Positions 1-5,461 of a stretch of DNA of 5,708 bases are shown here, one piece after another. The notes beneath the pieces were generated by a model. That model did no database searches and was not told the origin of the DNA. It worked only from the letters and a program-made list of their open reading frames with translations. The position numbers were made by a program, and so were the translations under genes. How positions within the stretch are numbered: the stretch's first letter is position 1; every line of letters starts with the position of its first letter. This stretch comes from Methyloligella sp. (lineage in GTDB: Bacteria > Pseudomonadota > Alphaproteobacteria > Rhizobiales > JALUTE01): positions 1 through 5,708 of the forward strand of contig JALUTE010000127.1 in the NCBI GenBank assembly GCA_027058255.1. Reading direction: 5' to 3'.

Positions 1-736
1 GTGCGAGGGGGCGGGCGACGATGTTGGCGAGGGCAAGGTCGAAGGCGCGCGGGCGGGCAAGGAGCGGATGGGCGAGCCCCTCGGCCCCGAGCACCTGCAC
101 GCGGCGCGCGACGCGGTTGCGGCGCATATTGGCGCGCGCGATGCGCACGGCCACGGGATCGCAATCGCTTGCCACGATCGCGGCCGCGGGAAAGGCGCGC
201 GCCGCGGCGATGGCGAGCACGCCCGTTCCGGTGCCGATGTCGAGCACCCGGGCGGGCGGGCGCCGGACCTGCCGCCTTGCCAGCATGGCGATCGCCCCCA
301 GGCAGCCGCGCGTGGTGCCATGACGGGCCGTGCCGAAGGCTTGCGCCGCGTCGATCTCGATGGCCCAGCGGGCCGCCCGGAAGCGGGCGCGATCATGGCT
401 CCCGTGGATGACGAAGGGTGGGACGTGCTGGGGTGCGAGCGCCGCCCGGCTCCGGGCCAGCCAGTCGGTCTCCGGCACGGGCGCGAGGGCATCTTCATGG
501 GCCGCGATCTGTGCAGCCAGGCCGGCCCGGGCGAGGGCTGCCTCGATGGCCGCGCGTGCCGCTTCTTCCGCGGCTGGCGTGGCGAGCGCGAAATGGGCCT
601 CCACCAGCCAGCGCCCGTCCGGCTCGGCGACGAGGGCGACGGCCATGGGCGCGCCATCCTCCATGGCGCCCAGCCGATCCGCGAGGGCGTGCATCGCCGC
701 CTCGGGGCCGCGACAGCTCAGGCGCCACAGAGTCAT
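1..736 (-). CDS. prmA: Ribosomal protein L11 methyltransferase PrmA, C-terminus cut by window edge
   Basis: PrmA is a cytoplasmic S-adenosylmethionine-dependent methyltransferase that methylates ribosomal protein L11. The 245 visible residues begin MTLWRLSC and read without a stop to base 1. An N-terminal substrate-recognition domain (about residues 1-90) is followed by the linker ETDWLARSR (D at 91) and FVIHGSHDR (108-116), then FGTARHGTTRGCL (134-146), the SAM-binding glycine loop DIGTGTG (166-172) and the NIVARPL motif (238-244) that corresponds to the family's NILAxPL. The family is usually about 290-300 residues, so about 50 are missing beyond the edge. The ATG overlaps the stop of the upstream DUF3754 gene as ATGA (733-736), and no good Shine-Dalgarno precedes it, so translation is probably coupled. 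Two residues of the usual FGTGHH motif differ (Ala137, Arg138). A related ETF-beta lysine methyltransferase is less likely because of the N-terminal domain and the FGTxxHGTT motif. Confidence 0.95.
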   Translation of the reverse strand, partial: MTLWRLSCRGPEAAMHALADRLGAMEDGAPMAVALVAEPDGRWLVEAHFALATPAAEEAARAAIEAALARAGLAAQIAAHEDALAPVPETDWLARSRAALAPQHVPPFVIHGSHDRARFRAARWAIEIDAAQAFGTARHGTTRGCLGAIAMLARRQVRRPPARVLDIGTGTGVLAIAAARAFPAAAIVASDCDPVAVRIARANMRRNRVARRVQVLGAEGLAHPLLARPRAFDLALANIVARPLA

Positions 737-2265
737 GTCCGCGCGAGAAGCGCCCGCGGGTCGTTATAGAACTCGGCCGTGTTCAGATATTCGTCCCAGC
801 GGGCGTCCACATGCAGGCATCCCGCCTCGGGCGCGATGGCGCGCAGCGTGCCATCCTCGGCCTCGGTCACGATCTCGTCCCTGATGAGCCGGCCGAGGGC
901 ATCGTAAATGTCATAGTCGACGCGCACCTTGAACTCGGTCTCGAGGAAGTCCTCGATGGCCGCCTTCATGTCCGGAATCTGGTCGCGATGCGCCTCGCCC
1001 TTGGCGAGCAGGCAATAGAGGAGATACTCCTCCTTGATGTCCTCCTCCTCCGCCCGGTCGCAGAGCAGGGTAAGGGCGCCGCGGCTGTCCGCCAGATTGT
1101 GGAAATAGAGATTCTGGGCCAGCACCATCATGTAGTGGGTGCGGGTGTTGAAGAACTTCATGACCTGGCGGAAAATCACCATGACCAGGCCCAGGAGCGC
1201 CCCGGCCGCGCTCATCGGATTGGTGGCGATGAGCACCTTCGACACCGTGGTGGCGAGGCTTGCGACCGTGCCGCCGCCCGCCGTGATGGCGAGCTTGATC
1301 TTGTCGAAGGGGCGGAACTGCACCCGCGTGTTCGGAAACATCATCTCCAGGTCTGCGCGGGCGATCTCCTTGAAGAGCTTCAGATAGACATAGTCCGACC
1401 GCACCCCGTCGGGCAGCATCTTGCGGCGCTTCTTCAGGATCTTCCGCGCCTCCTTCTCCTCGACATGCTCGCCGGCCATGATCTCGCGCACCCGCTGCTC
1501 GGCCGGCTTGAGCTTGAGAAGGAGGAAGAGGCGCTGGAAGAAAGGCACATCGACGGGCTCCTTCCTCAGCCAGAGCGTCTTCCAGGAGCGCCGCATGAAC
1601 CGGCGAATGCCGGTGCCCCGCGCATAGATGAGGAGCTCCTCGAACTCGTCGAGATCCACCTCGAGCTCCAGGCCATAGGCAGACTGCTCGGAGAAGATGC
1701 TCTGCAGCTCCACCTTGTCGATCCGGCGATAATTGGCCTGCTCGAGCAGCTCCGTCACCAGGGCAATGAGGGTCGCCTGATGGCGCGCGAGCTCTTCTGC
1801 CGACAGCCGCTCGCCACGCACCGTGTCGCGATCCGGGCTGAACGGCAGATACGCCTCCTTGAGGCGCATGAGCTTCTCCGTGTAGTCGAGATTGCGCCAG
1901 GCTCCGAGATAGCGAAAGAAGCGGACCACATTCTCCGCCTCGCCCTCGGGCCAAGCGCTCGGACGGCTCAGGGCCTCGATGAGATCGAAGCGGCTGACGG
2001 GAATGAACTTGCACGGCTCCACGTCGTCGTCGACCAGGCAGGGGTCGCCCTCGGCAAGGGCCGCACCGGTCGTCTCGTCGGCCTCGGTGACATCCGCTTT
2101 GGCGGGGGGCTCCTGCGCGCGCGCGCGCGCGCCGGCCTGCACCGCCGCCTCGGCTGCAGCCCGCGCCGCATCGCCGCCGTCTTCGGCCCCAAGCTCGCCG
2201 GGCAGCCCCACACCCTTTGGCGGGCTGCCCGCCCCGCCATTCGCGCGCGGATCAAGCGTCGTCAT
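733..2265 (-). CDS. DUF3754 (TMEM143-like) predicted membrane protein, 510 aa
   Basis: The sequence matches the DUF3754 family, which includes the mitochondrial protein TMEM143; the biochemical function of the family is not known to me. Residues 1-85 are Ala/Gly/Pro-rich and probably disordered. The domain opens with FIPVSRFDLIEAL (87-99), followed by FEELLIYARG (208-217), YVYLKLFKEI then DLEMMFPNTRV (292-315), two hydrophobic segments at about 323-346 and 352-368, and the conserved YFHNLADSRGALTLLCDRAEEE stretch (387-408), here with the family's acidic DRAEEE. The two hydrophobic segments suggest a hairpin in the inner membrane with both soluble parts on the same side. The ATG has GAGGGAG 8 bases upstream, and the next methionine (133) lies inside the domain, so this start is favoured. 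The gene lies 115 bases after the triplicated-protein gene and overlaps prmA by 4 bases. A (GC)9 run lies in the disordered region. Confidence 0.9.
   Translation of the reverse strand: MTTLDPRANGGAGSPPKGVGLPGELGAEDGGDAARAAAEAAVQAGARARAQEPPAKADVTEADETTGAALAEGDPCLVDDDVEPCKFIPVSRFDLIEALSRPSAWPEGEAENVVRFFRYLGAWRNLDYTEKLMRLKEAYLPFSPDRDTVRGERLSAEELARHQATLIALVTELLEQANYRRIDKVELQSIFSEQSAYGLELEVDLDEFEELLIYARGTGIRRFMRRSWKTLWLRKEPVDVPFFQRLFLLLKLKPAEQRVREIMAGEHVEEKEARKILKKRRKMLPDGVRSDYVYLKLFKEIARADLEMMFPNTRVQFRPFDKIKLAITAGGGTVASLATTVSKVLIATNPMSAAGALLGLVMVIFRQVMKFFNTRTHYMMVLAQNLYFHNLADSRGALTLLCDRAEEEDIKEEYLLYCLLAKGEAHRDQIPDMKAAIEDFLETEFKVRVDYDIYDALGRLIRDEIVTEAEDGTLRAIAPEAGCLHVDARWDEYLNTAEFYNDPRALLART
2115..2132. 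repeat. (GC)9 dinucleotide run inside the DUF3754 gene
   Basis: Eighteen bases of uninterrupted GC dinucleotide encode part of Gly-Ala-Arg-Ala-Arg-Ala (around residues 45-50) in the disordered N-terminal region. The alternating purine-pyrimidine run can adopt Z-DNA, and a change of one dinucleotide unit would shift the frame. Confidence 0.7.
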
Positions 2266-2273
2266 GGCCCCAA

Positions 2274-2280
2274 CTCCCTC
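2274..2280 (-). promoter_or_regulatory. Shine-Dalgarno of the DUF3754 gene
   Basis: The minus strand reads GAGGGAG, 8 bases before the ATG at 2265. It supports the long form of the protein, including its low-complexity N-terminal 85 residues, over any internal start. Confidence 0.6.
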
Positions 2281-2311
2281 GCCTTACTCGACAACCGGAA
2301 CACCGTTCGGA

Positions 2312-2325
2312 TCACGTTTCACGTT
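2312..2325 (-). repeat. Tandem heptamer upstream of the DUF3754 gene
   Basis: TCACGTT occurs twice in direct contact at 2312-2318 and 2319-2325 (AACGTGA on the coding strand), 47 bases before the DUF3754 ATG. The surrounding 2281-2350 stretch is noticeably richer in A+T than the coding regions. An inverted ATCGGT/ACCGAT pair (2334-2339 and 2351-2356) lies just upstream. This could be an operator, but chance is possible. Confidence 0.3.
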
Positions 2326-2356
2326 GTACCATGATCGGTTCGGGAATATGACCGAT

Positions 2357-2380
2357 GCCCGCGCGAGGCGGGCGCCCGCC
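2357..2380 (-). terminator. GC-rich palindrome just after the triplicated-protein gene
   Basis: GGCGGGCGCCCGCC at 2367-2380 is a perfect 14-base palindrome abutting the TGA at 2381-2383. An overlapping stem pairs 2368-2373 (gcgggc) with 2357-2362 (gcccgc) around a five-base loop. The stable stem directly after a stop codon suggests 3'-end protection, pausing or partial termination. There is no T run on the minus strand after it, so it is not a standard intrinsic terminator and readthrough into the DUF3754 gene is plausible. Confidence 0.3.
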
Positions 2381-2962
2381 TCAACCGCCGGCGCCGCCGG
2401 TCCCGCTCTCGCCGCCACCGCCCTGGGCGGCCTGCAGCATCTGGGCGATGATCGCACCCAGCGTCTCGCGCGGCATGGCCTCGATCGGCTCGGTGATGCC
2501 GGCCGAGGTCAGCGCCTTTTCCAGAGCGCCGCGCAGATCCTTGTCCGCGAGGAACTGATCAATGATGGCATCGGGCACGCCGGAGGCGGCCTGCTGCTGG
2601 CGCTCCTGGAGATTGAGGATGAACTGGCGGGCCATGTGCTGCTGCTGGTCGGGCGTCATGGCGTCGAGCGGTGTCTCGATGCCCGCCTTGACGAGATCGG
2701 CCGAGAGAGCCGCGCGGGCATCACCATCGCTCAGCACATGATCGACCATCTCGGCGGGAATCGCCGCGAGCTTCTCCTTGGCCTCGTGATGGTCTCTCAG
2801 GGCCTGCATGAACTGGCGGGCCGCCTCGCGCTGCTGGGCGACCTCGAGCGCCTCCAGATCGTGGCCATTGTCCTTGAGAACCTTGGTCAGGTCGGCACGG
2901 AAGTCGGGATTGGCGAGCAGGGCATCGGCCTGCTCGTCGCTGATATCGAGGGTTTGGGACAT
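2381..2962 (-). CDS. Unrecognised 193-residue protein of three tandem 61-residue units
   Basis: I do not recognise a named family. The protein is acidic, lacks a signal peptide or membrane segment, and looks alpha-helical and cytoplasmic. Three units start at residues 7, 68 and 129 with a period of 61. Each opens with ISDEQAD, IPAEMVD or VPDAIID, then has L-x-x-x-D-x-R-x-x-L (L16/D20/R22/L25; L77/D81/R83/L86; L138/D142/R144/L147) and a glycine 11 residues after the arginine (33, 94, 155). Units 2 and 3 continue with AGIETPLDAM and AGITEPIEAM; unit 1 has a two-residue deletion there, and units 1 and 2 share ARQF. The tail (181-193) is Gly-rich. The ATG at 2962 has AGGAGG 5 bases upstream, so the start is firm. 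It lies 245 bases after ligA and 115 before the DUF3754 gene on the same strand. The three-unit design suggests a binding or scaffold protein, but the function is unknown. Confidence 0.85.
   Translation of the reverse strand: MSQTLDISDEQADALLANPDFRADLTKVLKDNGHDLEALEVAQQREAARQFMQALRDHHEAKEKLAAIPAEMVDHVLSDGDARAALSADLVKAGIETPLDAMTPDQQQHMARQFILNLQERQQQAASGVPDAIIDQFLADKDLRGALEKALTSAGITEPIEAMPRETLGAIIAQMLQAAQGGGGESGTGGAGG
2423..2944 (-). repeat. Three diverged 183-bp coding repeats inside the unknown gene
   Basis: Units at 2762-2944, 2579-2761 and 2423-2578 encode residues 7-67, 68-128 and 129-180 of the 193-residue protein. The period of 61 codons is exact at the first half of each unit (arginines 22, 83 and 144). 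Units 2 and 3 stay in register through AGIETPLDAM and AGITEPIEAM; unit 1 shifts by two codons after Gly33 and regains register at the linker. The third unit is shorter and runs into the Gly-rich tail. The repeat is clear in protein but much diverged, so the duplication is old and maintained by selection rather than recent. Confidence 0.8.
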
Positions 2963-2967
2963 TCTTT

Positions 2968-2976
2968 CCTCCTCCC
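2968..2976 (-). promoter_or_regulatory. Very strong Shine-Dalgarno of the triplicated-protein gene
   Basis: On the minus strand the leader reads GGGAGGAGG, followed by 5 bases from the AGGAGG core to the ATG at 2962. This is the strongest ribosome binding site among the genes whose start lies in the window, and it fixes the start codon. It can pair with a CCTCCCC stretch in the loop of the upstream inverted repeat. Confidence 0.8.
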
Positions 2977-3001
2977 TGCGGGTGTTGGGGGGGCGCCAGG
3001 G

Positions 3002-3052
3002 CCCCGATGGGTCCGCGGGCGGGGAGGCTTTCGTGAATGCGACCCATCGGGG
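3002..3052 (-). promoter_or_regulatory. Perfect 12-bp inverted repeat in the leader before the triplicated-protein gene
   Basis: CCCCGATGGGTC at 3002-3013 is the exact reverse complement of GACCCATCGGGG at 3041-3052, with a 27-base spacer. In the transcript this is a 12-bp stem starting 40 bases upstream of the ATG at 2962. The right arm can instead fold on itself (3040-3045 with 3050-3055, six pairs around a four-base loop), and 3001-3005 can pair with 2990-2994, so the pairings exclude one another. No T run follows, so it does not look like a simple terminator. It could be a leader RNA switch, a protein-binding operator or a dispersed fold-back repeat. Confidence 0.5.
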
Positions 3053-3088
3053 TCGTCCATGGCCGCACTCCTGGCGTCGCGCACGTGA

Positions 3089-3117
3089 GAGATCACGCTA
3101 GCAGGGCGAGACGGCAA
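3089..3117 (-). promoter_or_regulatory. Possible sigma-70-like promoter, weak
   Basis: On the minus strand TTGCCG (3117-3112) resembles the alphaproteobacterial -35 element TTGACG and is followed 17 bases later by GATCTC, a poor -10. A GCTAGC lies between. Position and orientation suit transcription of the triplicated-protein gene, and the 245-base gap argues for a promoter somewhere here, but the -10 match is weak and the exact site is a guess. Confidence 0.2.
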
Positions 3118-3207
3118 TATCCACCCACGCGGCGCCAGGCATGCACAGCCCATTGACCCGGAATGTGCGGGAGCTGCGGGGGCTGCCGGGTGGCACGGAC
3201 GGCGGGC

Positions 3208-5442
3208 TCAGCCGCCCTGGCGGGCGAGGGCCAGCCACTCCTCCTCGCTCAGCACCGAAACCCCGAGCTCCTGCGCCTTGGCGAGCTTGGACCCCGCGCC
3301 CGGCCCCGCCACCACATAGTCGGTCTTCCTGGACACCGAGCCCGTCACCCGCGCGCCGAGGCGCTCGGCCATGGCCTTGGCCTCGGCCCGGGTCATGCGC
3401 TCCAGCGTGCCGGTGAAGACCACGCGCTTGCCGGCAATCGGCGAGGCACTTTCCGCCTGCTCCACGGGCAGAACGGTCACCTGCGCCAAGAGCCGGTCCA
3501 ACGCCTCGCGGTTGTGGGGCTCGCGGAAGAACTCGATGAGGGAATCGGCCACCACCTCGCCAATGCCGTCGATGGAGACGAGCTCGCGCCAGGCATCGCT
3601 CTCGCGATCCCGGGCCTCGGTCATGGCCCGTGCCAGGGTGTCGAAGTCGCCATAGGCGTGGGCGAGCAGGCGGGCCGTCGCCGCACCCACATGGCGGATG
3701 CCGAGGGCGTAGACGAACCGATCCAGCGGCACCGCGCGCCGGGCATTGATGGCCGCGAACAGATTGCGGGCCGACACCGCGCCCCATCCTTCCCGGTCGG
3801 CCAGGCGCGCGCCCTCGGGGGCCGCGCGATCGCGCGCCTCGAGGGTGAAGATGTCGGCCGGCTCCTTGACGAGGCCGTCGGCGAAGAAGGCGGCGATCTG
3901 CTTGGCCCCGAGCCCCTCGATGTCGAAGGCATCGCGCGAGACGAAATGCTTCAGCCGCTCCACCGCCTGGGCGGGGCATATGAGCCCGCCGGTGCAGCGG
4001 CGCACCGCGTCCTCGCGGCCGGTCTTCGGATTGACCTCGCGCACGGCGTGGCTGCCGCAGACCGGGCAGCGGGTCGGAAAACGGAAGGGCTCGGCGCCCT
4101 CGGGCCGGCGCTCCTTCACCACCGCAAGCACCTGCGGAATGACGTCGCCCGCGCGCTGGATGACCACCGTATCGCCAATGCGGATGTCCTTGCGGGCGAT
4201 CTCGTCCTCATTGTGCAGGGTCGCGTTCTGCACCACCACGCCGCCCACCGTGACCGGCGCGAGGCGCGCTACCGGAGTGAGCGCGCCCGTGCGGCCCACC
4301 TGGATCTCGATGTCCTGGACAATGGTGGTCGCCTTCTCGGCCGGGAACTTGTGGGCGATGGCCCAGCGCGGCGCGCGCGAGACCTCGCCAAGGCGCGCCT
4401 GCCAGTCCAGCCGGTCCACCTTGTAGACGACGCCGTCGATGTCATAGTCGAGGCTCGCCCGCGAGACCTCGAACTCGCGATAGGCCGCCAGCAACTCCTC
4501 GGCGCTGTGGCACAGCCTCAGCCCCGGATTGGCCGGAAAGCCCCAGCGCGAGAAAGCCGCCATCATGGCGGACTGGGTGGGCTCGGGCACGCGGCTCGCC
4601 TCGCCCCAGGCATAGGCGAAGAAGCGCAGAGGCCGATGCGCGGTCACCATGGGGTCCTTCTGGCGCAGGGAGCCCGCCGCCGCGTTGCGCGGATTGGCGA
4701 ACACCTTGCCACCCTCCGCGGCGATGCGGGCATTGAGGGCCGCAAAGGCGGACTTCTCCATATAGACCTCGCCGCGCACCTCGAAGAGGTCGGGAAAGTC
4801 GGGCGCCTCCACCGTCCCGGGAATGTCGTCGATGGTGCGCACATTGGCGGTGACGTTCTCGCCCGTCCAGCCGTCGCCGCGTGTCGCGCCAAGCACCAGG
4901 CGGCCCTTCTCATAGCGCAGGGATATGGAGAGGCCGTCGATCTTCGGCTCGGCCGTCACGGCCAGCTCGGCGTCCTCGGCGAGACCGAGAAAGCGGCGGA
5001 TGCGGGCGAGGAAGTCGCGAATGTCCTCCTCGTCGAAGGCGTTGGCGAGGGAGAGCATGGGCACCCGGTGCGCCACCTTCTCGAAGGCGGCGGCGGGCGC
5101 GGCGCCGACGCGCCGGCTGGGGCTGTCGGGGCGGACGAGATCGGGAAAGCGGGCCTCGATGGCCTCGTTGCGCCGGCGCAGGGCGTCATAGTCGGCGTCC
5201 GAGATCTCGGGCTGCGCCTTCTGATAGTAGAGCGCGTCGTGATGGGCGATCTCGCGGGCAAGGCGCGCGAGCTCGGCCTCGGCCTCGGCGCGGGTCAGCG
5301 CCTCCACGGGCCGATGGGCGAGATCCGCAGGGCCGGTGCCATGCGCGCCTGCCGCCTTGCCCGTGCCCCGATCGCCGTCCGGCCCCGCCGGTTCGGCCTT
5401 GCCCGGCGTCTTGCCTCCTTTCCGCTTCCCGCCCCTGGCCAC
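3208..5442 (-). CDS. ligA: NAD+-dependent DNA ligase LigA
   Basis: LigA seals nicks in duplex DNA during replication and repair, using NAD+ to form an enzyme-AMP intermediate. All domains are visible in 744 residues: the NMN-binding Ia region with YYQKAQPEISDADYD (72-86), adenylation motif I EPKIDG with the AMP-accepting Lys167, TRGDGWTGENVT (187-198), EVRGEVYM (221-228), FAYAWG (275-280), DGVVYKVD (336-343), WAIAHKFP (360-367), an OB fold, a zinc finger with Cys459, Cys462, Cys483 and Cys489, a helix-hairpin-helix region (about 500-640), and a BRCT domain (about 668-744). No key residue is missing. About 45 residues of Gly/Lys/Arg-rich, probably disordered sequence precede the conserved start of the domain, which makes it longer than most LigA proteins. 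The GTG start has GGGAG about 10 bases upstream and sits 19 bases after the recN stop. A GTG at 5307 (codon 46) is the alternative but has no ribosome binding site. Confidence 0.98.
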   Translation of the reverse strand: MARGGKRKGGKTPGKAEPAGPDGDRGTGKAAGAHGTGPADLAHRPVEALTRAEAEAELARLAREIAHHDALYYQKAQPEISDADYDALRRRNEAIEARFPDLVRPDSPSRRVGAAPAAAFEKVAHRVPMLSLANAFDEEDIRDFLARIRRFLGLAEDAELAVTAEPKIDGLSISLRYEKGRLVLGATRGDGWTGENVTANVRTIDDIPGTVEAPDFPDLFEVRGEVYMEKSAFAALNARIAAEGGKVFANPRNAAAGSLRQKDPMVTAHRPLRFFAYAWGEASRVPEPTQSAMMAAFSRWGFPANPGLRLCHSAEELLAAYREFEVSRASLDYDIDGVVYKVDRLDWQARLGEVSRAPRWAIAHKFPAEKATTIVQDIEIQVGRTGALTPVARLAPVTVGGVVVQNATLHNEDEIARKDIRIGDTVVIQRAGDVIPQVLAVVKERRPEGAEPFRFPTRCPVCGSHAVREVNPKTGREDAVRRCTGGLICPAQAVERLKHFVSRDAFDIEGLGAKQIAAFFADGLVKEPADIFTLEARDRAAPEGARLADREGWGAVSARNLFAAINARRAVPLDRFVYALGIRHVGAATARLLAHAYGDFDTLARAMTEARDRESDAWRELVSIDGIGEVVADSLIEFFREPHNREALDRLLAQVTVLPVEQAESASPIAGKRVVFTGTLERMTRAEAKAMAERLGARVTGSVSRKTDYVVAGPGAGSKLAKAQELGVSVLSEEEWLALARQGG

Positions 5443-5461
5443 GGCTCGATCGCTCCCGGGG

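Larger units (their letters stand above)
2963..3207 (-). other. 245-base intergenic region between ligA and the triplicated-protein gene
   Basis: This is the largest gap in the window. It holds the leader inverted repeat, the ribosome binding site, a run of seven C on the minus strand (2987-2993) and CGTGA-GAGA-TCACG (3084-3097) inverted half-sites. No gene is supported on the plus strand. I see no rho-independent terminator after ligA: short stems exist but none has a T tract. A short minus-strand reading frame with a good ribosome binding site starts at 3060 and is discussed among the findings. Confidence 0.6.

Noticed and set aside
2290..2330. GGAAC...CGTT as an EcfG-type general stress promoter
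   Set aside because: The elements are on the plus strand, where no gene follows, and the spacing (13 or 20 bases) does not fit the expected 16-17.
418..2334. 638-codon open frame on the plus strand, antisense to the DUF3754 gene and the start of prmA
   Set aside because: Same cause: an antisense shadow with Leu/Glu/His/Arg-rich sequence and no recognisable domain, spanning two well-supported minus-strand genes.
2381..2962. Repeat units as Nif11-type leader domains because of the D-x-x-R-x-x-L helix
   Set aside because: The spacing from the arginine to the glycine (11 residues) is shorter than I expect for Nif11, there is no double-glycine cleavage site with a core peptide, and no lanthipeptide or maturation gene is nearby.
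3156..3191. ACCCGG/CCGGGT inverted pair as a ligA terminator
   Set aside because: The stem is only six pairs across a 24-base loop and no T tract follows on the minus strand.
3098..3979. 293-codon minus-strand frame overlapping the end of ligA
   Set aside because: It is a frame-shifted reading of ligA with Arg/Gly/Pro-rich composition and no domain; the ligA frame holds the HhH and BRCT domains here.
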